NCBI RefSeq assembly: GCF_008932115.1
Contig: NZ_CP044543.1
Location: forward strand, 6,020,501-6,084,500
Source: Bradyrhizobium betae
GTDB taxonomy: Bacteria; Pseudomonadota; Alphaproteobacteria; Rhizobiales; Xanthobacteraceae
Direction of reading: 5' to 3'
Length of the DNA stretch: 64,000 nt
Below the pieces are notes generated by a model. That model was not told the origin of the DNA. It ran no database searches and saw nothing but the letters and a program-made list of their open reading frames with translations. Positions 52,949-62,431 of the stretch are shown in pieces. The position numbers were made by a program, and so were the translations under genes. Each line of letters begins with the position of its first letter. Within the stretch, counting starts at the first letter, position 1.

Positions 52949-55270
52949 CTAGCCACCCCTCATATAATATCCATTCTGATAGATGCCGGGCTGATCGAAC
53001 CGTTCGAGCATCCTCAAATTTGCCTTGTTCAGGACGATTCCGAGCAGGCGGTCGTGCAGCTCCGTCTCCGCGAGCAGGTGGCGTCGCACGGTCTTGACGC
53101 TGGTCGCGCCCCATTCCACCACGAAGACGAAGGAGTCGATCGCCGGGACGATCGCGCGGACGTCGACGACCGGCGCCAGCGGCGGCAGGTCGACGATGAT
53201 GTAGTCGTAGCTCTGGCGCAGCCGCTCCAGCAGGTCGCGGAAGCCCTGCGAGGCCAGAACCTCGTCGGAATGCACGGGCGCCTCGGTCAGCAGCAGCGGC
53301 AGCAGGGCCAGTCCCGTCGTCGGCTCCCGGCCGGTGGCCTCTGCGAGGTCGAGCTTGCCGCTCATGACCTCGAGCCATCCCACCTGCGGGCGCGGCGTCA
53401 ACGAACGCGCCAGCGTCGGGTTGCGCAGATCCGCATCGATCAGCACCACGCGCCGGCCGGCGTCGGCCATCAGCGCCGCAAGGTTGGCGGCGACGGTGGA
53501 CTTGCCTTCGCTGGGCAGCGTCGAGGTGATGCCGATCACCTTGGTCTCGCGGACATTGGCCTGCAGCCAAGCGCTCACCTTGATGGCGCGAAACGCCTCG
53601 GTGAACACCGAAATGGGATCGTCGACCGCGCGCCGCTTCAGGGAATCGCTGAACGCATAGCGCTGCTGCTCCGCGGGCGCAGGTCCTGTCGCACCTTCTG
53701 GCGCGGGCAGGGCTGGGAGATCGCCGGGATCGGCCGCCATGACGGCGCCGGATCGCGGCAGCACAGGCGAGGCCGACGCGGAGGCCAGCGGGATCACGGA
53801 CAGGCAGCGCGCGCCGAGCTCCTGCTCGACCTGCCGCGCCGTGCGGAACACGCCGTCGACGGCCTCGCGCAGCGCCGCGATGCCGATGCCGGCCATCAGC
53901 CCCAGCGAGAGCGAAATGGCGAGGACCAGCGACGTCACCGGCTTGCTCTTCTTCGTCGGTGCGACCGCCGGGCTGATGATCCGCGCGTCGGTGATCGGGA
54001 AAGATTGCTGCTGGATCGCCTCCATGTAGCGCTGGAGGAAATTGTCGAACAGCGTGTGATAGACCTTGGCCGAGCTCTCGAGCTCGGCAAGGCCGAGCCG
54101 GTCGCGGTTGGTGAGCTGTCCCTCCGACACCAGCGCGGCCAGCGACCGCTCCATGCTCTCCTGGCGGGTTCTGGCGATCTCGTAGTCGCTCCTGTAGCTG
54201 CCGGCGATCCGCCCAAGCTCGGAGCGGATGTTGCGGCGGACCTCTTCCATCTGGTCGCGCAGATTGGCCGCCGCGGCATGGTCGGCGCCGTAGCGGCCGG
54301 AGATGTTGGCCTCGCGCGCGGAGAGGTCGATATACTGGTTGCGCAGACGCGTGATGACGTCGTTCTTCAGCGTGTCCGCGACCGCGCCTTCGCTGACGTC
54401 CAGTTTCTGGACCTGCTCGATACGGTCGAGGCGCGCCTTGGCCTCGCTGGTCGCGCCGCGCGCGGTCGCAAGCTGGCTGTTAAGCTCGTAGAGCTGCTGC
54501 TCGCCGATCAGCCGGCTGAACGTGCTGGCGCCGGCCGTCGACGATGCGCCGGCGCCGCCGAGATCGACGATGTTGTTCTTTTCCTTGAAGTCCAGCACGG
54601 CGCGGTCCGCCGCCGCCGCCTTCGACTTCAGCTCGTTGATGCGGTCCTGCAGCCACGCGCCGGCGCGGGTCACCGTCTGGTATTTGGCGCCGAGCTGGTC
54701 GTCGATATAGGCTTCCGCGATCGCGTTGGCGACCTTCGCCGCCGTCGCGGCGTTCTTCGACGTGTAGGAGATGTTCAGCGCATAGGTCTTGTCGGCGCGC
54801 GCGATGCTGCGATGGGCGAGAAATTCGTCGAGCGCCCGCTGCTCGCGTTCTTCAGCGCTGCCAGCGGTGGGGGTCGCGAACGGGCTCCAGCCGTTCGTTC
54901 CCGAAAACTCGGGATCGTCGGCAAGATGCAGGTCCTTGACGACGGCGAGGCCAAGCTTGCGCGAGGCCAGGATCTCGACCTGCGATCCCACCTGAAGCGT
55001 GTCGAGCGGGACGTCGCCCTGCGGCTGCAGCTGGTTCTGGAGCACCCGAAGCGTGGTGCTGTCGATCAGCAGCGTGGTGGTTGCGGTGTATTGCGCCGGT
55101 GTGACCAGCAGGTACAGCAGGCCGATCGCGAGCGCCACGGCGGGCACGACGAGAAAGACCCGGTATTGCCGTCGGGCGAGGCCGGTCACCTGCTCGATCA
55201 GGGCCGCCATCGAGCCCGAGGCTTCGTCCCGCCCGTGGTCGACAAGTGTTCTGCGAGCCAGCATGTCCAT
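52949..55270 (-). CDS. Polysaccharide co-polymerase / tyrosine autokinase (Wzc/ExoP-like)
   Basis: 773-residue inner-membrane protein controlling exopolysaccharide chain length and export. The Wzz domain has a first membrane segment (about 38-60, VFLVVPAVALAIGLLYLLVT). A long coiled-coil periplasmic region and a GNVR-like part (LGLAELESSAKVYHTLFDNF) follow, then a second membrane segment (about 445-465). The cytoplasmic BY-kinase has Walker A STLPSEGKST (about 585), Walker A' VVLIDADLRNP and Walker B YIIVDLPPL. The C-terminus ends YQNGYYMRGG, a short Tyr cluster suited to autophosphorylation. The partner Wza-like gene is 13 kb away at 38412. Confidence 0.93.
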   Translation of the reverse strand: MDMLARRTLVDHGRDEASGSMAALIEQVTGLARRQYRVFLVVPAVALAIGLLYLLVTPAQYTATTTLLIDSTTLRVLQNQLQPQGDVPLDTLQVGSQVEILASRKLGLAVVKDLHLADDPEFSGTNGWSPFATPTAGSAEEREQRALDEFLAHRSIARADKTYALNISYTSKNAATAAKVANAIAEAYIDDQLGAKYQTVTRAGAWLQDRINELKSKAAAADRAVLDFKEKNNIVDLGGAGASSTAGASTFSRLIGEQQLYELNSQLATARGATSEAKARLDRIEQVQKLDVSEGAVADTLKNDVITRLRNQYIDLSAREANISGRYGADHAAAANLRDQMEEVRRNIRSELGRIAGSYRSDYEIARTRQESMERSLAALVSEGQLTNRDRLGLAELESSAKVYHTLFDNFLQRYMEAIQQQSFPITDARIISPAVAPTKKSKPVTSLVLAISLSLGLMAGIGIAALREAVDGVFRTARQVEQELGARCLSVIPLASASASPVLPRSGAVMAADPGDLPALPAPEGATGPAPAEQQRYAFSDSLKRRAVDDPISVFTEAFRAIKVSAWLQANVRETKVIGITSTLPSEGKSTVAANLAALMADAGRRVVLIDADLRNPTLARSLTPRPQVGWLEVMSGKLDLAEATGREPTTGLALLPLLLTEAPVHSDEVLASQGFRDLLERLRQSYDYIIVDLPPLAPVVDVRAIVPAIDSFVFVVEWGATSVKTVRRHLLAETELHDRLLGIVLNKANLRMLERFDQPGIYQNGYYMRGG

Positions 55271-55693
55271 CGTCGATCAGATCCTCGGGGCCTGGCACCG
55301 CCGGCACATGTGACTCAACCCGCCCGCCGCGCGGACGGCGACGGCGTGAACTGGTCGAACCGGCGGCTGCAAGCAAACGGCGTGACCGCGGCACAGGCGC
55401 GCCTCAACCGCGCTGGCGGACCGGGGCCTTCACGCTCTTCGCGTTACCTGTAACGAAGAAATAATACACATTTGCAACAGACGGCGCAGTCGGGCGGATC
55501 GAAAGCCGCTGAATTCCGCGAGTCCGGTGCGCGCGATATCATTGTTTAACATAAGCGCTGCGCGCCTCCGCCCGCTGGCGCCTCGTGGGCGGTGAAAGCC
55601 GCGGACCCACGTGCCAGCGCCGCAATCTCCCAGGAACCATCACTCCCGGCATGAGTTGGCCGTCGGGTGGGCGAGAGATATACGAGGCAGACC
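55271..55693. other. Divergent intergenic region (Wzc-like / DUF2231 operon)
   Basis: 423 bases without a supported gene. AT-rich tract 55440-55475 contains GTTACCTGTAAC (inverted GTTAC/GTAAC) and likely carries the promoter of the Wzc-like gene; another AT-rich tract at 55540-55555 may serve the DUF2231 gene. Confidence 0.4.
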
Positions 55694-56146
55694 GTGCAAA
55701 AAGCCGTGCGCGTGAATTCCACCGCGCAGATCGCAGGCCATCCCATCCATCCGATGCTTGTGCCGATCCCCATCGCTTGCTTCGTCGGCGCATTGTCGAC
55801 CGACATCGCCTACATCGTCACCGCCGAGATCATGTGGGCCGATTTCTCCGCCTGGCTCTTGATCGTCGGCATCGCCTTCGGCGTGCTGGCGGCGATCGCG
55901 GGCCTGACCGACTTCCTCGGCAACCGCCTGGTCCGGACCCAATTGCCCGCATGGCCGCATCTGGTGGGCAGCGCGGCGGCGTTGATCCTGGCGATCTTCA
56001 ATGCGCTGATCCACACGCGCGATGCCTGGACCTCGGTATGGCCGACCGGGCTCGTTCTCTCGGTGATCACGGTCCTGATCCTGCCGGTGACAGGCTGGCT
56101 CGGCCGGGCGCTGGTCTATCGCTACGGTGTAGGAGTAACGCGATGA
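55694..56146 (+). CDS. DUF2231 membrane protein
   Basis: About 150 residues with four hydrophobic segments. The opening [20 protein letters not shown] is the DUF2231 hallmark (paired His residues before the first membrane helix). A GTG at 55694 with GAGG seven bases upstream is preferred; an earlier in-frame GTG at 55667 has no site. Members are thought to be small redox or haem-linked membrane proteins, but their role is not settled. Its stop overlaps the start of the lipoprotein dehydrogenase gene (ATGA), so the pair probably works together as membrane and periplasmic parts of one redox unit. Confidence 0.85.
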   Translation: MQKAVRVNSTAQIAGHPIHPMLVPIPIACFVGALSTDIAYIVTAEIMWADFSAWLLIVGIAFGVLAAIAGLTDFLGNRLVRTQLPAWPHLVGSAAALILAIFNALIHTRDAWTSVWPTGLVLSVITVLILPVTGWLGRALVYRYGVGVTR

Positions 56147-57477
56147 CCTCTTTGTTCGCCCGCGCTTTGCTGTGTTCTTCGCTGTTATGTCTTGCCGGCT
56201 GCGATGACGGCAGCGGTGATCCCAAGGCGCAGATCGGCGCCAATCCGAAGTTACCCGAGATCCAGCAATATCTGCTGCCGCCGATGCACATTGCGCGCAT
56301 CGTCGGGTGGAAGAAGGACGAGACGCCGACGGTTGCGGAGGGTCTGCAGGTCAAGGCGTTTGCGACCGGCTTGCAGCATCCGCGCTCGATCTACGTGCTG
56401 CCCAACGGCGACGTGCTGGTGGTGGAGTCGAAGGCGCCGAAGGGCGCCGCGATCAAGCGGCCCAAGGAAATCGTGATGGGCTATGTCGAGTCCTGGGCGA
56501 CCTCGGGCGGGGATACCGGCCCGAGCAACCGCATCACGCTGCTGCGCGACAGCAACGGCGACGGCGTGCCTGATACGCAGAGCGTCTTCCTCGACCATCT
56601 CAACTCGCCCTTCGGCGTCGCGTTGGTCGGCAATGACCTTTACGTCGCCAACACCGATGCGATCGTCCGGTATCCCTATACGGAAGGCGATACCAGCATC
56701 ACCGCGCCGGGCACGGTGCTGACGCCGCTGCCGGGCGGGCCGATCGACCATCACTGGACCAAGAGCCTGGTCGCGAGCCCCGACGGCTCGAAGCTCTATG
56801 CCGGCGTCGGCTCCAACAGCAACATTACCGAGAACGGCATGGAGGCCGAGCACAATCGCGCCGCCATCCTCGAAGTCGACCGCGCCAGCGGCCGCTGGCG
56901 CATCTTTGCGAGCGGCCTGCGCAATCCCAACGGCCTGAGCTTCGAGCCGCAGACCGGCGCGCTGTGGACGGTGGTGAACGAGCGCGACGAGCTCGGTCCC
57001 GATCTCGTGCCGGACTACATGACGTCGGTGAAGGACGGCGGCTTCTATGGCTGGCCCTACAGCTATTACGGCCAGCACGTCGATCCCCGCGTCAAGCCGG
57101 AGCGGCCGGATCTCGTCGCCAAGGCCATCGCGCCGGACTATGCCCTGAGCTCGCATGTCGCGCCGCTCGGCATGGCCTTCTCCACCGGCACCAGCCTGCC
57201 GGCCGCCTATCGCGGCGGCGCTTTCGTCGGCGAGCACGGCAGCTGGAACAGGCAAGTCCTCAACGGCTACAAGGTCGTGTACGTGCCGTTCACCGACGGC
57301 AAACCGAGTGGGCCGGCGCAGGACGTCGTCACCGGCTTTCTCAACGGCGACAATCAGGCACGCGGCCGCCCCGTCGGCGTTGCTCTCGACAAGAGCGGCG
57401 CGCTGCTCATCGCCGACGACAGCGGCAACACGGTGTGGCGCGTCACAGCCGCGCACCCGCAGCTCACGCAGCGGTAG
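56143..57477 (+). CDS. PQQ-type sorbosone/sugar dehydrogenase-like lipoprotein
   Basis: 444-residue exported lipoprotein: lipobox LCLAGC (Cys20) and a six-bladed beta-propeller of the soluble glucose/sorbosone dehydrogenase family. Recognisable blocks are [68 protein letters not shown] and [10 protein letters not shown]. These include typical PQQ/Ca-site positions. It probably oxidises a sugar or aldehyde in the periplasm. The ATG at 56143 has AGGAG nearby and overlaps the DUF2231 stop. Whether PQQ is the cofactor cannot be proven from sequence. Confidence 0.88.
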   Translation: MTSLFARALLCSSLLCLAGCDDGSGDPKAQIGANPKLPEIQQYLLPPMHIARIVGWKKDETPTVAEGLQVKAFATGLQHPRSIYVLPNGDVLVVESKAPKGAAIKRPKEIVMGYVESWATSGGDTGPSNRITLLRDSNGDGVPDTQSVFLDHLNSPFGVALVGNDLYVANTDAIVRYPYTEGDTSITAPGTVLTPLPGGPIDHHWTKSLVASPDGSKLYAGVGSNSNITENGMEAEHNRAAILEVDRASGRWRIFASGLRNPNGLSFEPQTGALWTVVNERDELGPDLVPDYMTSVKDGGFYGWPYSYYGQHVDPRVKPERPDLVAKAIAPDYALSSHVAPLGMAFSTGTSLPAAYRGGAFVGEHGSWNRQVLNGYKVVYVPFTDGKPSGPAQDVVTGFLNGDNQARGRPVGVALDKSGALLIADDSGNTVWRVTAAHPQLTQR

Positions 57478-57534
57478 GGAATTTGAGCTGATTGCGGCCA
57501 CGCAGAAACTGCGCCTCTCGACGCGTCCTTCAAA

Positions 57535-57776
57535 CTAGCGCGCGAACAGAAGTCCTGACTGCGCGCTGCGCTGGGTGCTGGAGTTGCTTTGGCCGCACCG
57601 CTCTTGCGCGCCGCTTCAAGCAAGCTCCGCCGAGCAGCCCGGTCTAACGAACGCTTGACCGGTACAAGCCGCGCCACGGCATATCCACGCTCCGTCAGAA
57701 CCACCTCGCCGCATGCCTCGGCATGGCGTACGAGCTCGCTCAATTGCCCCTCGGCATTGCTTATGGAAATCCACAT
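57535..57776 (-). pseudogene. Orphan Phd/YefM-type antitoxin, probably frameshifted at its C-terminus
   Basis: The N-terminus MWISISNAEGQLSELVRHAE, GEVVLTERGYAVARLVPV is a clear Phd/YefM antitoxin domain (about 40 residues). The next part RAARRSLLEAARKSG and AARSQDF matches the end of small antitoxins that normally stop soon after SQDFLY. Here the frame reads on for about 60 unrelated residues into the antisense of the dehydrogenase gene (to 57354). One extra base after SQDF would give LFAR and a TAG at 57535. A single-base loss is therefore likely. No toxin (VapC/PIN or RelE-like) gene follows, so the module is orphaned or decayed. Confidence 0.6.
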
Positions 57777-57957
57777 CTCGTTGTTTCCTCTATGTATTTT
57801 AGAGAGTGAACCCGGCGCCGGTTCTAGGTCAACGACCGTAAGCTACCGCTGTGGAGGGGACACCCCATTCGGAACCAACAGTCCTCGACTCCCCGGTCTC
57901 CCGCTAAGACATGCCTCCCAGGCGTGATCCGCGCCTGCCGGGCAGGCGACGTTTGGA

Positions 57958-59163
57958 ATGCGGTTTCTGAAATCGGGCAGCGGGATGCTCGGCGTCCTGC
58001 TGGTGCTCGCAATCACCCAGCTCATCGGATGGGGGACGATCGGCCTTCCGGCCGTCATCGGCCGCGACCTTGCGGCCGATCTCGGCTTGAGCCTGCCGGC
58101 GGTGTTCGCCGGCAGTTCGGTGCTTTACGTCACCATGGGGCTGTGCGCGCCCTGGCTCGCCAAGGCGTTTGCGCGGCACGGTGCACGCAAGGTGATGATG
58201 GCGGGCACGGTCGTCGCCGTGCCGGGCTTCATCGTCATGTCCCTGGCCCACGAGCCAATGTTCTATTTTGCCGGCTGGGTCATTCTCGGCATCGGCGGCA
58301 GCGCAACGCTGTCGACCGGCGCCTATATCATGCTCAATGAAGTGGCCGGGCGGGGCGCCAAGAACGCCATCGGCGCGCTCATGCTGGTCACGGGGCTCTC
58401 CAGCAGCATTTTCTGGCCGACCACGTCGCTGCTCAGCGGGCTGCTCGGCTGGCGTGGAATGTGCCTCGTCTACGCGGCCGTGCTGCTCGTCATCAACCTT
58501 CCGCTCTATGCCTTCCTCGCGCCGCGCCGGAAAATAGCCATCGACGACGTTGACGAACTGGCCAAGGTGGCGCCGCCGCCGGCGATTCCGAGGAGCACCT
58601 TCGGCCTCGTCGTCTGCACCATCACGCTCAACGCCTTCGTCAATTTCGGCATCGGCGCCGTGCTGATCGAGCTGTTGCGGGCGGAGGGGCTCGCGCCCGC
58701 GCAGGCCCTCGCGTTCGGCTCCATGCTCGGCGTGATCCAGGTCAGCGCCCGCGGCCTCGATTTTCTCGGCGGCGGGCGATGGGACGGCATCACGACCGGG
58801 CTCGTCGCGGGCACGGCGCTGCCTGTCGCCATGTTGCTGCTGATGACGAGCGAAGGCGCGACCTGGGCGGTCGCGGTCTTCATCCTGCTCTATGGCGCCG
58901 GCAGCGGCGCGATGGCGGTGGCACGGGCGACCATCCCGCTCGTGTTCTACGACCAGGCCGAGTTCGCCAAGGCGATGTCGATGATCGCGCTGCCGCTCAA
59001 TCTGGCCTCCGCCATCTCGCCGCCGCTGCTGGCCGGCCTGCTGACCCAGTTCGGCAGCCGCGGCGCGCTGGGTCTCACCTTCGTCTTCTCCTGTGCGACG
59101 GTGCTGATCCTGGTCCTGCTCGGTCGCCGGCGTCCGCAGGTGGCCGCGGCGGCCGCCACCTGA
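57958..59163 (+). CDS. Major facilitator superfamily transporter
   Basis: 401-residue inner-membrane carrier with about twelve membrane segments in two halves joined by the polar loop APRRKIAIDDVDELAKVAPP (about 185-205). KAFARHGARKVMMAGTVVAV is the cytoplasmic loop 2-3 region typical of MFS motif A. The substrate cannot be inferred; the CoA transferase and BKACE genes downstream suggest an organic acid, but the gaps (163 bases or more) weaken this. The ATG at 57958 begins close to the first membrane segment. Confidence 0.85.
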   Translation: MRFLKSGSGMLGVLLVLAITQLIGWGTIGLPAVIGRDLAADLGLSLPAVFAGSSVLYVTMGLCAPWLAKAFARHGARKVMMAGTVVAVPGFIVMSLAHEPMFYFAGWVILGIGGSATLSTGAYIMLNEVAGRGAKNAIGALMLVTGLSSSIFWPTTSLLSGLLGWRGMCLVYAAVLLVINLPLYAFLAPRRKIAIDDVDELAKVAPPPAIPRSTFGLVVCTITLNAFVNFGIGAVLIELLRAEGLAPAQALAFGSMLGVIQVSARGLDFLGGGRWDGITTGLVAGTALPVAMLLLMTSEGATWAVAVFILLYGAGSGAMAVARATIPLVFYDQAEFAKAMSMIALPLNLASAISPPLLAGLLTQFGSRGALGLTFVFSCATVLILVLLGRRRPQVAAAAAT

Positions 59164-59326
59164 GCCAGCCCGGGCAATATCACCGCGCGGAAATTCGCTG
59201 CCGGAGCGGGGGAGGGTCGTATGTCCTGAGTGCAGTGCTCAGAACTCCAAAATGGTGTATCCGCAAGGTGCGCGGTCACGGTCGAAAGCCGCCGCGCCAA
59301 GATCCAGTTCCCCGGAGGAAATCGAC

Positions 59327-60556
59327 ATGTCGGCCTTGCCGCTCTCAGGCATCAAGATCCTTGACCTTACCCGCGTGCTTGCCGGACCCTTGTCCGCCCA
59401 GATGCTGGGCGATCTCGGCGCGGAGGTGATCAAGATCGAGCGGCCGGGCACCGGCGACGACGCGCGCGCGTTCGGCCCGCCTTACCTGACCGACCCCGAG
59501 GGCAAGGCCAACAACAACAACTCGTTCTACCTCTGCGCCAACCGCAACAAGAAGTCGGTCACCGTCAACATCGCCAAGCCCGAGGGGCAGGCGATCATCC
59601 GCGAGCTCGCCAAGGACGCCGACGTCTTCATGGAGAACTACAAGGTCGGCGATCTCAAGCGCTACGGCCTCGACTACGAGACCATCAAGGCGATCAACCC
59701 CGGCATCATCTATTGCTCGGTCACCGGCTTCGGCCAGACCGGCCCCTACGCCCCGCGTGCCGGCTATGACGCCATCCTCCAGGCGATGGGCGGCCTGATG
59801 AGCGTCACCGGCCATATCGACGGCGAGCCCGGCGAGGGCCCGATGAAGGTCGGCCCCTCGATCGTCGACTACATGACCGGCATGAACACCTCGATCGGGA
59901 TTCTGTCGGCGCTCTACCATCGCGACGTCAATGGCGGGCAGGGCCAGCAGATCGACGTCTGCCTGTTCGATACCGTCATCGCGTCGCTGTCGCACTGGCT
60001 GCAGATCTTTCTCGTCAACGGCAAGACGCCGCCGCGCCGCGGCACCTGGGGCAATGGCGGCATGCCGGCCGGCGTGTTCCGCTGCACCGACGGCGAACTG
60101 ATGCTGGTGGTCGGCAATGACGGCCAATTTCGGAAGACCTGTGCGGTCCTCGGCGAGCCGGAACTCGCGAACGATCCGCGCTTCGTCAAGAACAACGACC
60201 GCGTCGTGCACGGCAAGGAGATCATGGCGATCTTCGCCGGCCTGTTCCTGAAGCAGCCGGTGGCCTACTGGCTGGAGAAGCTGGAGGAGGCGGGCGTGCC
60301 GTCAGGCCCGATCAACAATTTCGAGCAGGTGTTTGCCGATCCCCACGTCCAGTCGCGCGGCATGCGGGTGAAGGTCGATCATCCCTTCGAGCCGGATCTG
60401 TCGCTGATCCGCAACGCGCTGACTCTCTCGGGCACCCCCATCGAGACTTACCGCGCGCCGCCGCTGCTCGGCGAGCACACGCAGGAAGTGCTCGGCGGAA
60501 AGCTCGGCTATGATGCCGGGAAGATCGAAGAGCTGAAGAAGCAGGGCATCATCTAG
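59327..60556 (+). CDS. CaiB/BaiF-type CoA transferase (family III)
   Basis: 409-residue enzyme that moves CoA between organic acids. LSGIKILDLTRVLAGPLSAQ, MLGDLGAEVIKIERPGTGDD and FYLCANRNKKSVTVNI are standard N-terminal family blocks. SIVDYMTGMNTSIGILSALY places Asp181 as the likely catalytic aspartate. The frame is open from 59252, but the ATG at 59327 has a very good ribosome site (CCGGAGGAA). The next gene encodes a BKACE enzyme, which also handles CoA or beta-keto acids; the two may share a catabolic route. Substrate unknown. Confidence 0.93.
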   Translation: MSALPLSGIKILDLTRVLAGPLSAQMLGDLGAEVIKIERPGTGDDARAFGPPYLTDPEGKANNNNSFYLCANRNKKSVTVNIAKPEGQAIIRELAKDADVFMENYKVGDLKRYGLDYETIKAINPGIIYCSVTGFGQTGPYAPRAGYDAILQAMGGLMSVTGHIDGEPGEGPMKVGPSIVDYMTGMNTSIGILSALYHRDVNGGQGQQIDVCLFDTVIASLSHWLQIFLVNGKTPPRRGTWGNGGMPAGVFRCTDGELMLVVGNDGQFRKTCAVLGEPELANDPRFVKNNDRVVHGKEIMAIFAGLFLKQPVAYWLEKLEEAGVPSGPINNFEQVFADPHVQSRGMRVKVDHPFEPDLSLIRNALTLSGTPIETYRAPPLLGEHTQEVLGGKLGYDAGKIEELKKQGII

Positions 60557-60581
60557 CTCGACGAAGCGGCGCCCGGGCTTT

Positions 60582-60604
60582 CCCTCTCCCCTTGTGGGAG
60601 AGGG
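60582..60604. repeat. CCCTCTCCC hairpin (dispersed repeat, possible terminator)
   Basis: Perfect 9-base arms CCCTCTCCC and GGGAGAGGG with a CTTGT loop just after the CoA transferase gene. This hairpin type is common after genes in Bradyrhizobium. There is no U-tract. Confidence 0.6.
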
Positions 60605-60619
60605 TGGCTCGGTGGTCCT

Positions 60620-60665
60620 GACCGGCTACATAGGTAACAGTCTAGACCGGCGACATGGGTAACAG
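60620..60665. repeat. Two 21-base direct repeats of GACCGGC-ACAT-GGTAACAG type
   Basis: Copies at 60620-60640 and 60645-60665 agree at 19 of 21 positions, spaced 4 bases apart. They lie 29 bases before the BKACE start. They could be a regulatory repeat or a remnant of an insertion-sequence end; I recall similar GACATGGGTAACAG tracts near IS481-type elements, but this was not checked. Confidence 0.5.
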
Positions 60666-60693
60666 GTCAATTGGTCGGCAAGGAGAACATCGC

Positions 60694-61569
60694 ATGACCG
60701 GCAAGACCATCATCACCTGCGCCATCACGGGCAACCTGACCAAGCCCGAGCAGTCGCCGTATCTCCCCATTTCGCCCGAACAGATCGCAACCTCCGCGCT
60801 GGAAGCCGCCGAAGCCGGCGCTGCCATCGCTCATATCCATGTGCGCGATCCCGCCACGGGGCGGCCCTCGATGTCGATCGACCTTTACCGCGAGGTGGTG
60901 GAGTTGATCCGCGCCCGCAACAAGAGCCTGGTCATCAATCTCACGACCGGCCCCGGCGGCCGTTTCGTTCCCTCGGTCGAGGACCCCCGCGTCGCCGGTC
61001 CCGGCACCACGCTGCTGCAACCCGAAAAGCGCGTCGAGCATATCGAGCTGCTCAAGCCTGACATCTGCACGCTCGATCTCAACACCATGAATTCCGGCGG
61101 CGAGGTCGTGATCAACACGCCGCGCAACGTTCGCATCATGGCGGAGCGGATGAAGGCGGCCGGTGTGCTGCCGGAAATCGAGCTGTTCGATTCCGGCGAC
61201 TGTCACCTGGCGCGCGACCTGTTCGCCGACGGCACGCTGAAGGGCCCGGGCCTGTTCTCGCTCGTGCTCGGGGTGAAATACGGCTTCTCGGCGACGCCCG
61301 AGACGATGTTCTATGCCCGCGGCCTGCTGCCGCCGGGCGCGATCTGGTCCGGCTTCGGCATTGGCCGCGCCGAATTCCCGATGGTGGCGCAGGCCTGGCT
61401 GCTCGGCGGCCATGTCCGGGTCGGCATGGAGGACAATCTCTATATGTCGAAGGGCGTACTGGCGAAGAGCAACGCCGAGCTGGTCGCGCATGCGGCAGGT
61501 ATTCTGAAGAGCTTGGGCGCGAGCGTTGCCACCGCGGCCGAGGCGCGCGCGATGCTGGGGCTTGGCTGA
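60694..61569 (+). CDS. BKACE-family beta-keto acid cleavage enzyme
   Basis: 291-residue metal-dependent TIM-barrel enzyme (3-keto-5-aminohexanoate cleavage enzyme family, DUF849), which condenses a beta-keto acid with acetyl-CoA. IITCAITGNLTKPEQSPYLP is the family N-terminus, AGAAIAHIHVRDPATGRPSM carries metal ligands His48 and His50, and GGHVRVGMEDNLYMSKGVLA is the C-terminal signature. The ATG at 60694 has AAGGAGAAC upstream. Family members act on different substrates (carnitine or lysine degradation products), so the exact one is open. Confidence 0.93.
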   Translation: MTGKTIITCAITGNLTKPEQSPYLPISPEQIATSALEAAEAGAAIAHIHVRDPATGRPSMSIDLYREVVELIRARNKSLVINLTTGPGGRFVPSVEDPRVAGPGTTLLQPEKRVEHIELLKPDICTLDLNTMNSGGEVVINTPRNVRIMAERMKAAGVLPEIELFDSGDCHLARDLFADGTLKGPGLFSLVLGVKYGFSATPETMFYARGLLPPGAIWSGFGIGRAEFPMVAQAWLLGGHVRVGMEDNLYMSKGVLAKSNAELVAHAAGILKSLGASVATAAEARAMLGLG

Positions 61570-61725
61570 TCGGCATTTAATAAATCGTGACGTCAGCATG
61601 ACGCGCGCGCGGCCTTATGTGAAGCTTGCGCGCAATCCCCAGATAAACCCGGTCCGTACACATACAGGCTTCCGCTTCGCGCGCGAGTCAGATTCGATCT
61701 CTTCACCGGGTTCGGGAGAGAGCGA

Positions 61726-61941
61726 ATGTCCTACACGATCGGGTTTCAGGCCAAGAACCAGAAGGCAGTTCTGGCGACCGAGGCGGCCACGGCCAATCAG
61801 GCTGTCGCCATCATTGCCGCGCTGCGGCAAAGCGCCGACGAAATAAAGTTCATCCGCTCGCCGCAGGAAGGCGACATGGGCATCGAGATGCTGCTGCTGC
61901 TCGCCAAGGAAGAGGCCGAGGAGATGCCGCAGCGGGCATAG
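61726..61941 (+). CDS. Small protein of unknown function
   Basis: 71-residue soluble protein with a good ribosome site (GGGAGAG) before the ATG. Sequence SYTIGFQAKNQKAVLATEAA, then IIAALRQSADEIKFIRSPQE, GDMGIEMLLLLAKEEAEEMP. It looks like one compact alpha/beta domain: strand, helix, strand, helix. No cysteines or signal peptide. I do not recognise the family. It stands alone between BKACE and RidA genes. Confidence 0.65.
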   Translation: MSYTIGFQAKNQKAVLATEAATANQAVAIIAALRQSADEIKFIRSPQEGDMGIEMLLLLAKEEAEEMPQRA

Positions 61942-61984
61942 TCCCGCTCCCGACCACACTTCGATCAAAAGCGAAGCATGCCCG

Positions 61985-62000
61985 CTACATAATGATGTAG
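61985..62000. promoter_or_regulatory. Palindrome CTACAT-AATG-ATGTAG before the RidA gene
   Basis: Perfect 6-base arms with a 4-base centre, about 40 bases before the ATG at 62039; a possible operator or the start of the RidA transcript. Confidence 0.35.
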
Positions 62001-62038
62001 CACGGCGCCAGTCTCGTTTGAACCGAAGGTGGTCACCC

Positions 62039-62431
62039 ATGAAACGCGAAGCGCTCCGCGTCGAACCGATCTCGTCCTTCCTCGACCGCGCGAAGGCGCC
62101 GACCTCGCCGGTGACGCGCGCCGGCAACATGATCTTCGTCGCAGGCCTGCCGCCATTCGATCCGGAGACGGGCGAGATCGGCGGGATGCCGATCGAGCGG
62201 CAGAGCGAGATCGTCATGGAGCAGATGAAGCTGTGCCTTGAGACGGCCGGCGCCTCCCTCGACAATGTCATGAAGTGCAACGTCTACTGCACCTCGACCA
62301 GGCACTTTGCCGCCTTCAACGCGGTCTATGCGCGCTACTTCCCGGATCATCCGCCGGCGCGCATCTTCGTCTGCACACCGGAATGGTTCGGCCCCTTCGA
62401 CGTCGAGATCGACTGCATCGCGATGGCCTGA
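62039..62431 (+). CDS. RidA/YjgF/UK114-family protein
   Basis: 130-residue protein of the RidA superfamily, whose best-known members hydrolyse reactive enamine/imine intermediates. AGNMIFVAGLPPFDPETGEI, MKLCLETAGASLDNVMKCNV and YFPDHPPARIFVCTPEWFGP are family blocks, and Arg108 fits the conserved substrate-binding arginine. The ATG at 62039 with GAAGGTGG upstream is preferred over the frame extension to 62018. Whether it is a true enamine deaminase or a catabolic paralogue cannot be told. Confidence 0.92.
   Translation: MKREALRVEPISSFLDRAKAPTSPVTRAGNMIFVAGLPPFDPETGEIGGMPIERQSEIVMEQMKLCLETAGASLDNVMKCNVYCTSTRHFAAFNAVYARYFPDHPPARIFVCTPEWFGPFDVEIDCIAMA

Noticed and set aside
53054..55453. 799-codon plus-strand frame opposite the Wzc-like gene
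   Set aside because: Shadow; the minus-strand product has Wzz and BY-kinase motifs.
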